Origin: Paraburkholderia lacunae
GTDB lineage: Bacteria > Pseudomonadota > Gammaproteobacteria > Burkholderiales > Burkholderiaceae
Assembly: GCF_003353175.1 (NCBI RefSeq)
Contig: NZ_QHKS01000010.1
Location: 1 to 64,000, forward strand
Length of the DNA stretch: 64,000 bases
Reading direction: 5' to 3'
Shown piece after piece: positions 1 through 6,766 of this stretch (the first letter of the stretch is position 1; every line of letters starts with the position of its first letter). The position numbers and the translations under genes were made by a program. The notes below the pieces were generated by a model. It was not told the origin of the DNA and ran no database searches. It saw only the letters and a program-made list of their open reading frames with translations.

Positions 1-62
1 CAACGTTCCCACATCAGCGCTTTCTGCGTCTCGCTGTAATAAATCCGGCGTCGCTGTTTCAT
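1..62 (-). CDS. IS30-like transposase, N-terminal start only
   Basis: Reading leftward from an ATG at 60-62, the first 20 residues begin MKQRRRIYYSETQKALMWER. This matches the highly conserved N-terminus that I recall for IS30-family transposases of Burkholderiaceae (a helix-turn-helix lead-in). The rest lies outside the window. Upstream, TGCAACACT at 65-73 and its near-inverse AGTGTGTTGCA at 95-105 suggest that the element's terminal region reaches roughly position 105. The family assignment rests on only 20 residues, so a related IS family is possible. Confidence 0.6.
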   Translation of the reverse strand, partial: MKQRRRIYYSETQKALMWER

Positions 63-408
63 CTGCAACACTCCCACTGCTTGCGCAGTCTCTAGTGTGT
101 TGCATCCACCGGTTGAATCCGCATCCCTAACCGGCCATTCGGCGATCGACACGTCTAACGGCTGCTTGGGGTCGAACTGAGCCCCTCAAAGTCACTTTGC
201 CGGATCTTCTTTGAGCAGCGATAGTTCAGGGGGTGGAATGACAGGTGCAAGGCCTGTTAGATATGGGCTTCTACCATTGCTGTAGCAATTTTGTAGCAAG
301 TGATTGGCCCCGCACTGGGCAGAAGAATATTGACGCATTGCAGCCCCAGGGCCGACGCGACTGTGCAACAATCGATTGACTCCCGTCTCGACCAGCAAAG
401 TGATCGCT
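63..408. other. Gene-free stretch: probable IS end plus unknown DNA
   Basis: Positions 63 to about 105 look like the outer end of the IS30-like element. From there to 408 I see no convincing gene. The stretch contains one perfect copy of the dispersed palindrome (187-199), which otherwise occurs only in the prophage. Confidence 0.5.
187..199. promoter_or_regulatory. Dispersed palindrome, copy 1 (perfect)
   Basis: CAAAGTCACTTTG, a perfect match to the 13-bp consensus CAAAGTSACTTTG. It lies about 600 bp left of the tRNA remnant, in DNA with no gene. Its presence implies that phage-derived DNA, or at least the target range of the same DNA-binding protein, extends this far left. Confidence 0.75.
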
Positions 409-675
409 ATGACTGCGTCTAACCCAAAGCTCACGCCACCTATCTTTGTCACGAATTCGGCGGTCTTGTTTTCCGCCTACGAATTCGGCTGGGGATATTG
501 CTCGTTCGCAATCGACCCTGACGCGGTTTGCGAAGCGCTCGGTGCCGCAGACAAGACGCAAAAACAGCTGCTACTTGCTTTCGAGCTCAACAAGCGTCGC
601 CTGTTGGAAGCTGTCGAAAAAAAGGCCATCCATGGAACAGGGGAACGAATAAGCCTGTCGGCGACCGATCTCTAG
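409..675 (+). CDS. DUF1488-like small protein
   Basis: This encodes 88 residues of unknown function. The pattern is a short beta-rich N-half with an aromatic stretch, an F-A-I-D-P-D segment, then a helix (LLLAFELNKRRLLEAVEKK) and an ending of the type 'L-S-A-T-D-L'. It fits DUF1488, a family of small proteins of about 85 residues with no known role. The same pattern recurs in the gene at 57211-57480. I chose the ATG at 409; a TTG at 376 in frame would add 11 residues, and no strong ribosome site decides between them. It lies between the IS end and a strong terminator, and could be host or prophage DNA. Confidence 0.55.
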   Translation: MTASNPKLTPPIFVTNSAVLFSAYEFGWGYCSFAIDPDAVCEALGAADKTQKQLLLAFELNKRRLLEAVEKKAIHGTGERISLSATDL

Positions 676-754
676 ACACTACAAGAACTGAAGACTCGGC
701 TAGACGCCGATGATGCAGCAGTATTTGCTGCCTTCCCGCAAGGAAACGTCACTA

Positions 755-786
755 GAGAAAAGCCCCGACAAGTCGGGGCTTTTCTC
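755..786. terminator. Strong bidirectional terminator
   Basis: A perfect 15-bp inverted repeat (GAGAAAAGCCCCGAC / GTCGGGGCTTTTCTC) with a 2-nt gap. The stem core is GCCCCGAC with an A-run on one side and a T-run on the other, so it can end transcription from either direction. It follows the DUF1488-like gene and precedes the tRNA remnant. Confidence 0.9.
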
Positions 787-798
787 TTCATCAACTAC

Positions 799-851
799 TG
801 GAGGCGCGAGCCGGAGTCGAATCGGCCTAAACGGCTTTGCGGGCCGAATCC
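799..851 (-). pseudogene. tRNA-Cys-like 3' fragment (candidate attachment remnant)
   Basis: On the minus strand this reads as the 3' half of a tRNA: an anticodon arm with GCA at the anticodon position, a variable region, a T arm with the TTCGA core, and an acceptor strand ending in CCA at 801-799. The D arm and 5' acceptor half are missing; AT-rich sequence (853-900) takes their place. The loop has C where U33 is expected. A 3' tRNA fragment at the edge of an integrated element is the usual scar of tyrosine-integrase insertion. The intact tRNA is not seen near the integrase, so which element left the scar is unclear. Confidence 0.6.
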
Positions 852-929
852 ACCCATTTAAATTCAATAACTTATAAATATTAACCACTCCGATTAACCA
901 CTTCGGGACGCACTGCCTAGGCGCCTATA

Positions 930-1907
930 TTAACCAAGCGGCCAATTCAGTATTACAAGCCCGTCGTTGTAGTCGTTGTCAGTCCCATCCTCAGACGCTA
1001 CGAGCCCGAAATAAGCCTTCTGGAAAATATCGACCTGCCTTGATCCAAGCTTGGACTGCTTCCCGTTAGCTTCGACGATAACCCGGACGTGCCCCTTCCC
1101 CGAGTTCAGAATCTGCGTCTGGAGGTTTCGGTCATTCGTGCCCGAACCTGTGAATGTAGCACTGGGCTTGGAGGCGTCATCCACAAAAACGCTAACCGTC
1201 TGCACGGCAGCAGAATTCACGAGCACCGTTACACCAAACGCTGTGTTTGGGGGCAGATTGAATATACCGTTGCGCTCACCGCCCGTTCCGTCACCACCCG
1301 CCTGTGCTGACGCGATGATGACCTTCCAGGAGGTGGTATGGTAATTACCAACGTATGTTCTCGGGAGCGTCGACGAGGTGAAAACGCAATAAGCCTCGCC
1401 CTCAACACCAGCGCGGTCATATGAGTCGAGGTATCCATTGTCCCCACAGTTGAGCAGGTAAATGGTGTCGCCGTCGTTCAGCGGTGTGCCCTCATCATTC
1501 AGCGCAGAGCCATCGGCTTTTGTATGTCCGATTTTCCACTTCGATTTCGCATCGATCGAAGTTCCATTTTTTTGAACTGCGCCTACGGGATGGATTTCAT
1601 TTATTGGAGCATTGCCATCAATAGCGGCAAGGACGACCGCCTCATTGTCTTCCAGCATGCTTCGCAAAATTATTGTGTCGCCCGATTTTACCGGCTTTCC
1701 GTTTTTCGTTTGGTCAACAGGCTCTATTTTCCAGGTGACAGATTTTCCGCTTCGCTTCGTGGGTTGCGCGGCGTATACAGCGCCGACTCCGCCATTGGAT
1801 GGCAGGGGCCCATACACGTCCAAATAATAGCCGGGGGCGTTCGGGTCGTCAAAGGTGGTTTGGTTTGATACATACAGCGTGTCGCCATATAAGAGATTGC
1901 CAGACAT
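930..1907 (-). CDS. LecB/PA-IIL-type calcium lectin with three-repeat N-terminal domain
   Basis: The 325-residue product has two parts. The last ~115 residues match the PA-IIL (LecB) family of Ca2+-dependent fucose/mannose lectins: the 'NLPPNTAFGV' strand, the first calcium-ligand Asn in 'LVNSAA', the acidic calcium loop 'SEDGTDNDYND', and the conserved C-terminal 'NWPLG' whose terminal Gly carboxylate binds calcium in the family. The specificity loop reads S-A-A rather than the S-S-G of P. aeruginosa LecB. The first ~205 residues hold three spaced repeats of the form G-D-T-[LI]-[YI] ... W-K-[IV], suggesting a beta-trefoil-like domain. No signal peptide is seen. It is the last gene of the prophage block, has visibly lower GC than the tail genes, and probably is accessory cargo. 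The ATG at 1907 was preferred over an in-frame GTG at 1919. Confidence 0.88.
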   Translation of the reverse strand: MSGNLLYGDTLYVSNQTTFDDPNAPGYYLDVYGPLPSNGGVGAVYAAQPTKRSGKSVTWKIEPVDQTKNGKPVKSGDTIILRSMLEDNEAVVLAAIDGNAPINEIHPVGAVQKNGTSIDAKSKWKIGHTKADGSALNDEGTPLNDGDTIYLLNCGDNGYLDSYDRAGVEGEAYCVFTSSTLPRTYVGNYHTTSWKVIIASAQAGGDGTGGERNGIFNLPPNTAFGVTVLVNSAAVQTVSVFVDDASKPSATFTGSGTNDRNLQTQILNSGKGHVRVIVEANGKQSKLGSRQVDIFQKAYFGLVASEDGTDNDYNDGLVILNWPLG

Positions 1908-2252
1908 GTTTGCACCCACAAGGTTGTTAAATGAAGAATGATGTGAACGTTATGGCCTGGTTGATGTTCCTTTCGGACGCCTGTAACTTAGCGTATCGAT
2001 GCCAATGCCTTGAAAGAAATAGTGCTCGAATCCATATCCATCTCCTGATAAGTGAATACGCGCGGAGGCTGAATTTTTGAGTTGAAAGGAGCTACCGTGC
2101 GGTTGCCGTGACGCCATGAATGAAGTTGCAGCCCTTTGATCGCGGAGATTATCGTATTCGTCTGACAAAAAGAGCCTATCTAAATTGATCGCTTGTAATT
2201 GCCCAAAAGAGGTATATGGAACCCTCGACAGGGTTCCTGTGATCGTCGTGGC
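1908..2252. other. Gene-poor stretch between lectin and Dam genes
   Basis: About 345 bp of lower-GC DNA. A 72-codon minus-strand reading frame (1950-2168, TTG start) is open but has no ribosome site and no recognisable features, so I do not call it. The stretch probably carries the lectin's own promoter. Confidence 0.4.
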
Positions 2253-3044
2253 TTAGAAAAGTCCTGCCGGTTGCGCCGCATCATCCCAACTGAAAATAAT
2301 CACTTCCTTTCGCGACGCATCCCTTCCGCCGCCTCCGACCGTGTACTTGATGTCCACCGCCTCGATGTGAAAACCTTCGAACGCCCGTCGGATGTCCGGA
2401 TGATCGTTGAGGCTTACGATCGCCCTGCCCTTCAGCGATCGCAGGCGAGCCGCCATCCCGACATATTCGGAAAACGGAAACGGCACGCCATAGCCTTCCG
2501 TCTGCCAGTACGGCGGGTCAAGGTAGAACAGCGTGTGCGGCCGGTCGTACTTGTCGATATATGACTTCCAGTCGAGCCGCTCGACGAACGTGTTGGACAG
2601 GCGCAGGTGCGCGGCCGACAGCGTCTCCTCGAGCCGCAGCAGGTTCAGGCCCGGCGGTGTTGTCGTCGCCGTGCCGAACGACTGCCCCTCGATCTTGCCG
2701 CCAAAGCAGTTCTGCTGCAGGTAGTAGAAGCGGGCCGCTCGCTGGATGTCGGTGAGCGTTTCCGGGATCGTGTCCTGCAGCCACTTGAACACCTGCCGGC
2801 TTGTGAGCGCCCATTTGAACTGGCGCACGAACTCCTCGAGGTGGTGCTGCACGACACGGTACAGGTTCACCAGTTCACCGTTGATGTCGTTAATCACCTC
2901 GACCTTCGCCGGCGGTCGCATGAAATACAACGCGGCCCCGCCCGCGAAGACCTCGACGTAACAGTCATGTTCAGGAAACCGCGGAATGAGATGGTCCGCG
3001 AGCCGACGCTTGCCGCCGATCCAGGGAACGATGGGAGTTGCCAT
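2253..3044 (-). CDS. dam: D12-class DNA adenine methyltransferase
   Basis: A 263-residue N6-adenine methyltransferase of the D12/Dam class, which transfers a methyl group from S-adenosylmethionine to adenine in duplex DNA. The SAM-site motif 'PWIGGKRRL' is at residues 7-15, 'EVFAGGAAL' near 31-39, 'NDINGELVNLY' near 52-62, and the catalytic 'DPPY' about residue 175. The length is normal for the family. No cognate restriction gene lies beside it, so it is an orphan methylase, common in phages where it protects against host restriction or marks phage DNA. It sits in the accessory end of the late block with the SRAP remnant and the lectin. Its recognition site cannot be told from sequence. Confidence 0.93.
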   Translation of the reverse strand: MATPIVPWIGGKRRLADHLIPRFPEHDCYVEVFAGGAALYFMRPPAKVEVINDINGELVNLYRVVQHHLEEFVRQFKWALTSRQVFKWLQDTIPETLTDIQRAARFYYLQQNCFGGKIEGQSFGTATTTPPGLNLLRLEETLSAAHLRLSNTFVERLDWKSYIDKYDRPHTLFYLDPPYWQTEGYGVPFPFSEYVGMAARLRSLKGRAIVSLNDHPDIRRAFEGFHIEAVDIKYTVGGGGRDASRKEVIIFSWDDAAQPAGLF

Positions 3045-3085
3045 ATTTGGAATTGCCTTTTCTTTTTCAGTTAGAATTCGGCCCG

Positions 3086-3097
3086 CCTACCGGTAGG
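3086..3097. repeat. Small palindrome upstream of dam
   Basis: CCTACCGGTAGG is a perfect 12-bp palindrome about 45 bp upstream of the methylase start. It could be a regulatory site or a hairpin. Nothing else supports a role. Confidence 0.35.
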
Positions 3098-3204
3098 TGT
3101 CAGGGCCTTGGCTAATTCACTGGTGTGTCAGTGGAAAGGCGGCCGGGAGAATGCGCGAACATGCTCCCGGTCGCCCTGTCTTTTCCCGCGCCGCGAAGCA
3201 CGGT

Positions 3205-3217
3205 CAAAGTGACTTTG
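3205..3217. promoter_or_regulatory. Dispersed palindrome, copy 2 (perfect)
   Basis: CAAAGTGACTTTG in the intergenic gap between the dam start and the SRAP remnant. It lies about 160 bp upstream of dam. Confidence 0.8.
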
Positions 3218-3281
3218 GTGCCGTCCGCAATGGACAGCGATTGATGGCTGGCGCGATCAGCGCCTGGCCGTCGTCAGCGGG

Positions 3282-3605
3282 TCATGCCGCCATCCGATGC
3301 TCGTAGTAAGGTCGCACCCGGTCATCAAGAATGGCGTATTGTTCCGCCAGACTGGAAGGATCAGGGTTAAGCCACGCGTCGACGTTCTCCGGCTTGATCG
3401 GAACGATGCAACGGTTGTGGCCGGCCGCTGCGACTTCTGGCGGCGGCTCGTCAGTGATTGCGGCAAATGACCATAGGTCGGGTTCATCCGGTATCGTCGT
3501 TCGCGCCCACAGGCGGGCGACCAGCATCGGCTGCGGCGGCGTCGGATCGAACTGCAAAACAACGTTCTTCCCGTTGCGGTCAACGTTCTCGTAGAAACGA
3601 TTCCC
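3282..3605 (-). pseudogene. SRAP (YedK/HMCES-like) C-terminal remnant
   Basis: The open frame matches the last ~105 residues of the intact SRAP protein at 57814-58776: 'FYENV', 'NVVLQF', 'SFAAITDEPPPEVAAAGH', 'RCIVPIKPENVDAWL' and the ending 'YEHRMAA'. The homology stops at about 3605. Everything upstream is unrelated, so the catalytic Cys2 and the N-terminal half of the active site are gone. SRAP proteins crosslink to abasic sites in single-stranded DNA; this fragment cannot. The frame is open to 3707 but no start signal is convincing. It may be a relic of a phage-borne SRAP gene. Confidence 0.8.
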
Positions 3606-3778
3606 TAACGTTTCGGCCTGTCTGTTGTGACGGGGCCGTTTTTTTGTTAGCCCATTCCGCCAATACGTTGTCCTGCGAAGCAGTTCCCCGTCTGACCGAC
3701 TATCCATGCCCTATATTCAGTTCACCTCGGACTATGAGGGAACGTGCTGGCGAACTCCCTTTCCCTCAAAAGTCTTTC

Positions 3779-3812
3779 GGCCCGCCGATCCTCGTACGGC
3801 GGGCTTCTTTTT
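3779..3812 (+). terminator. Terminator abutting the Rz1 stop codon
   Basis: The stem CCCGCCG (3781-3787) pairs with CGGCGGG (3797-3803), followed by CTTCTTTTT. The T-run favours the plus strand, yet the hairpin lies directly past the Rz1 stop, so it probably also ends the minus-strand lysis operon. Confidence 0.7.
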
Positions 3813-4117
3813 CACTTCCTCAAACTCACACACGCGGCCACCAGCGCCTCAAGCTGCCCCTCCCATTGCTTGCGCTGCAGATGATCCCTCCACACCCGGT
3901 CGACAGCCGAGCCGTTTGACGGGGCCAGCAACTCGGTATCGGACAGAAAGGCAGGCGCAATCGGCACTGAATCGATACACGGCACCGGCACCTCAATTTT
4001 CGCCTCAACGGTTTCCGTATGAACGACCGGCGAAACTGGCGCCGGCGGCGACGTCCCGCATCCTGGAATAACGAGCAGTGCGCTAGAGAGCGCTACGCAA
4101 ACGATCGAGTGCCGCAT
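3812..4117 (-). CDS. Rz1-like outer-membrane spanin lipoprotein
   Basis: A 101-residue secreted lipoprotein. The N-terminal signal 'MRHSIVCVALSSALLVIPGC' places a lipobox Cys at residue 20, followed by a proline-rich stretch (TSPPAPVSP). That is the signature of o-spanins, which fuse the outer membrane to the inner one at the last step of lysis. Its start lies inside the 3' end of the Rz gene in another frame (35 bp overlap), the classical nested Rz/Rz1 arrangement. At 101 residues it is longer than lambda Rz1. It closes the lysis cassette. Confidence 0.85.
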   Translation of the reverse strand: MRHSIVCVALSSALLVIPGCGTSPPAPVSPVVHTETVEAKIEVPVPCIDSVPIAPAFLSDTELLAPSNGSAVDRVWRDHLQRKQWEGQLEALVAACVSLRK

Positions 4118-4505
4118 CGCATGTCTCCGACTGATTGGATGGATCCTGAATACGCCTGGAAAGCGCGTCGATCTGATACTGGTACGCCTGCGCCTGCGTT
4201 GCGGCCTTCGCCTGCGCGGCGATCGCGGCGGCCCTGACCGCACTCGCCTCGGACGCCGCCTCCGCCACCGAAGCCGAACACGCTCGTGCGCCCGACGCCG
4301 CCTGCGCAAGATCCGCCTGCGACGTCGCGAGCTGCGTACGAAGCGTGCCGATCGACTGATCGTCCGCATGCGCCTTCAGCTGAGCCGACGCGTAGTCCGA
4401 GCGGACGCTGCGCAGCTCGAAGAACTGCACGGTGCACGCGATCGCGAGCACGACGGCGATGAAGCCCGCGACCACGGTCGCGATACGACTGGTGATTTCT
4501 GTCAT
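4083..4505 (-). CDS. Rz-like inner-membrane spanin
   Basis: A 140-residue protein with one N-terminal membrane anchor (residues ~8-28, 'RIATVVAGFIAVVLAIACTV') followed by a long alanine/glutamine-rich coiled-coil region reaching the C-terminus. This is the expected topology of an i-spanin, which spans the periplasm and pairs with Rz1. The start ATG at 4505 overlaps the stop of the upstream holin gene (ATGA), indicating translational coupling. Confidence 0.85.
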   Translation of the reverse strand: MTEITSRIATVVAGFIAVVLAIACTVQFFELRSVRSDYASAQLKAHADDQSIGTLRTQLATSQADLAQAASGARACSASVAEAASEASAVRAAAIAAQAKAATQAQAYQYQIDALSRRIQDPSNQSETCDAALDRLRSAL

Positions 4506-4909
4506 TGCTTTTCCCCTTGAATGCGGCGCAAGCCAGCATCGAGCGCCTGATCCAGCACGCGCTTGCCGCCCCAGCTCGCCAACGTGATCACGAGCGCGGT
4601 AAGCGGCGCTGGCCACCCCCGCCACTCGCAAAAAAAGAACGCCGACAACCCGGCGACGATCGACGCGGTGATCACACTGCCGATCTCGATCGCCGCCGAA
4701 CGCGCCGGCGGATCACTCGACGCAAAACGCTGGAACGTGCTGGCCGTGCCTCCGATCAACGCCAGGAACACCGCCAGCACCAGCGACGCGGCCGGAATGC
4801 CCGCCAGACCCTCGGCAAGCGCAGTCTCGGTCTGTCGCACCATCGCGTACGCCGCTGCGGCCCACAGCAGCGCGCACACTCCCCAACCCCATTGAATCAA
4901 TCGGCGCAC
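4502..4909 (-). CDS. Putative holin, membrane protein
   Basis: A 135-residue protein with about four hydrophobic segments: 'WGWGVCALLWAAAAYAM' near the start, 'AASLVLAVFLALIGGTA' in the middle, 'SVITASIVAGLSAFFF', and a short C-terminal one. It ends in a charged tail (LDAGLRRIQGEKQ), common in holins. The GTG start at 4909 follows a GGGGGA ribosome site and overlaps the upstream stop by 13 bp. Holins form the holes that release the endolysin; the call rests on position between endolysin and spanins plus topology. Confidence 0.65.
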   Translation of the reverse strand: MRRLIQWGWGVCALLWAAAAYAMVRQTETALAEGLAGIPAASLVLAVFLALIGGTASTFQRFASSDPPARSAAIEIGSVITASIVAGLSAFFFCEWRGWPAPLTALVITLASWGGKRVLDQALDAGLRRIQGEKQ

Positions 4910-5301
4910 GTTATCCCCCGTTTTGCCTGCGTTTCCCGATAACCGAGCAGCAGCCCGAATAGCGCCATGCCCATGTAAAAAACCAGTTGCGCCGCGTTGA
5001 TGAAATACGCGCTTGCCGCGAAAATGGGCGTCACGTAACAGGCCGCCGACGTCACATAGAGCCAGTGCCGACGCGACTGCGCCCAATGAAATACATATCT
5101 GTCCGGCAACCAGTCGTTGATCGCGACGTCTGCGGCCACGACAAGGGCAAGCGCGGCCGTCCCTGCCGTGACGGCATACCCCCAGAATCCATCGCGCGTG
5201 AGCATCACCGACGTCGCCGAGCACGGCGCAGCGAATGCCGATACCGCGATGTAGATCGCCATGTACGCGTAAATGAGCCGGGCGAGAGCATCGTTTTTCA
5301 T
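4897..5301 (-). CDS. Lysis-cassette membrane protein (second holin or antiholin candidate)
   Basis: A 134-residue protein with about four membrane segments, beginning 'MKNDALARLIYAYMAIYIAV' and including 'AGTAALALVVAADVAI' and a late 'LVFYMGMALFGLLLGY'. I do not recognise the family. It is wedged between endolysin and holin with overlapping codons at both ends (ATGA at 5298-5301, 13 bp overlap at 4897-4909), so it is translated with them. Two small membrane proteins in a lysis cassette often form a holin/antiholin pair, but which is which cannot be decided here. Confidence 0.6.
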   Translation of the reverse strand: MKNDALARLIYAYMAIYIAVSAFAAPCSATSVMLTRDGFWGYAVTAGTAALALVVAADVAINDWLPDRYVFHWAQSRRHWLYVTSAACYVTPIFAASAYFINAAQLVFYMGMALFGLLLGYRETQAKRGITCAD

Positions 5302-5858
5302 GCGGCGACCCTCGCGTGATTCGCACCGATCTGGAACAGCGCGCGTTCGGCCTCGCGTCGTTTGACGAGTCCCGCCAGCACGACACCTCCCGCCATGTTC
5401 CATCGGGCGAATTCAGCAATCGCGCCATCGGTGTCACCGGCATTCAGCTTGCGCAACAGCGTCGACGTGTCGAAGTTGCCACTGCCGATGTTGAACACCA
5501 GGTCGACGAGCGCGTCGTATTCCTCCTGGTTCAAAGCAACTTTGACGTCGCGTTTGACCACGGCTTCCGCGCCACGCACATCGGCCCGTAACCAGTCGAC
5601 CGCCATGTCGCGCGTAATGACCATCCCGTAATGCACATCGGGGCCGGTGTGCCCCCAGCCCCCAGTCCACGGCGCCCCACTCAACGAAAGAAGATCCGCC
5701 GGGATCGGCGATCCCTGCAGCGTCCTCTGCCACAGGCCTCTCGACTGCAATGACTTCGCGAGCGGCGACGCGGGATCCGGGTACGCGAACAGCACGAGCG
5801 TCTCCGCGTTCTCGGTGAGCGACATGCCCTGGTCCGAATATTTAAGGTTCTCGTTCAA
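5298..5858 (-). CDS. Endolysin, glycoside hydrolase 24 lysozyme
   Basis: A 186-residue muramidase of the T4/P1 lysozyme type that cleaves the peptidoglycan glycan chain. With the TTG start at 5858 the family's leading 'LKYSDQGMSL' is complete, and the catalytic Glu19 lies nine residues before Asp28 in 'FAYPDP'. The Thr of the triad is in 'GGWGHT', set back by an insertion of about 35 residues compared with T4 lysozyme. A run of G just upstream suits the TTG; an ATG at 5825 would cut into the family's conserved N-terminus. No signal peptide is evident, so export should depend on the holin. Confidence 0.88.
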   Translation of the reverse strand: MNENLKYSDQGMSLTENAETLVLFAYPDPASPLAKSLQSRGLWQRTLQGSPIPADLLSLSGAPWTGGWGHTGPDVHYGMVITRDMAVDWLRADVRGAEAVVKRDVKVALNQEEYDALVDLVFNIGSGNFDTSTLLRKLNAGDTDGAIAEFARWNMAGGVVLAGLVKRREAERALFQIGANHARVAA

Positions 5859-5910
5859 ACGATGCCCCCAATAAGAAAGGCCGCGCCGATACGCAATCAG
5901 AGCGGCCAAA

Positions 5911-5938
5911 AAGAAAAAGGGCCGCGATAACGCGGCCC
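5911..5938 (-). terminator. Terminator between tail genes and lysis cassette
   Basis: On the minus strand, GGGCCGCG and CGCGGCCC form an 8-bp stem with a TTAT loop, followed by TTTTTC. It would separate the tail-fibre transcripts from the lysis genes, or be read through by an antiterminator. Confidence 0.85.
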
Positions 5939-5962
5939 CATGAAGGAGAGAAAAACCTGCAC

Positions 5963-6763
5963 TCAGGTGAATCGGGCACTGTTCACGGCGTAGTCGGCCT
6001 GCAGGATCGCCAGGGGATCGACGCCCGTCGAACCCGTATCGTCCAGCCACGTGCGATAGATACTGCCGACCCACCCTTGCCCGGCACCCGCCAGAAAGCC
6101 CAGCTCCGGGCATGCCATCTGTGCGGATGCCACCTGATTGAGTGAGAACGTCGAAGCCGCTCCCAGCCCAACATCTGCTCCGTATTGCGCGCCATTCATG
6201 TAGGCGCGCAATACCATGTTCGACCCGACCTTCACGACAGCGACTGCGAGCTGCAAGATCGCGCCGTTGGCCGGAAACGGGACCGAAACAGATTGCCCAT
6301 TCGCGTACATCCGGTAAGTGTTCGATGAATTCTGGCCGATGATTGCATACTGATTGCTTGTGCCGAGCTGATACGAATAGCCGCCCACCGCGCTGACACT
6401 CGTCTGATCTGCCTGGGCCAGGTGCTTTAACCATATGCAAAACACGAAGCCCTGGTTATTGGCCGGCAAATTGCCCGAGTTTGGAAGGAGAATCCCTTCG
6501 TTTGTTTCAGTATCGAAGCCAATGCCACCTGTTGCGAAAGTCATCGTTGATGGAGCCGCGAGGAACGTAACCGCCGCTGCACCGCCGCTCACCAAATTCG
6601 TGAACTGGTCGTTGTTGACGGGTGCCGCCTGCTTCGGCCAGCAATACGGGTCGGCGAAATCAAACAGGAACTTCATGCCCGCGTCGACCAGGCCATCGCG
6701 CTGGAGAACCGGGAGGGTTGCATCGGTGAAAGTTGTGTCGGTGATTTTGAGAATCAGACTCAT
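5963..6763 (-). CDS. Phage tail-associated protein with LamG/concanavalin-like fold
   Basis: A 266-residue protein. After a short N-terminus the body looks like a jelly-roll LamG-type domain: alternating strands with 'GFVFCIWLKH', 'YRMYANGQSVSVPF' and 'LRAYMNGAQYGADVG', and the ending typical of phage LamG proteins. Such domains bind glycans or stabilise fibre tips. It lies 3 bp after the fibre/SGNH gene and is probably a receptor-binding accessory of that fibre. There is no catalytic motif. Confidence 0.6.
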   Translation of the reverse strand: MSLILKITDTTFTDATLPVLQRDGLVDAGMKFLFDFADPYCWPKQAAPVNNDQFTNLVSGGAAAVTFLAAPSTMTFATGGIGFDTETNEGILLPNSGNLPANNQGFVFCIWLKHLAQADQTSVSAVGGYSYQLGTSNQYAIIGQNSSNTYRMYANGQSVSVPFPANGAILQLAVAVVKVGSNMVLRAYMNGAQYGADVGLGAASTFSLNQVASAQMACPELGFLAGAGQGWVGSIYRTWLDDTGSTGVDPLAILQADYAVNSARFT

Positions 6764-6766
6764 TTT

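Noticed and set aside
799..851. Intact tRNA gene
   Set aside because: The 5' half and D arm are missing, and position 33 is C. It is a fragment, not a functional tRNA.
1950..2168. 72-codon gene upstream of the lectin
   Set aside because: TTG start with no ribosome site, no recognisable features and no neighbour coupling.
3706..4071. 121-codon plus-strand frame
   Set aside because: It runs antisense through Rz1 and through a terminator hairpin; no ribosome site.
5532..5544. CAAAGCAACTTTG as another palindrome copy
   Set aside because: It differs at two central positions from the consensus and breaks the AAAGTNACTTT core, so it was left out of the set, as were weaker look-alikes at 13424, 15977 and 21069.
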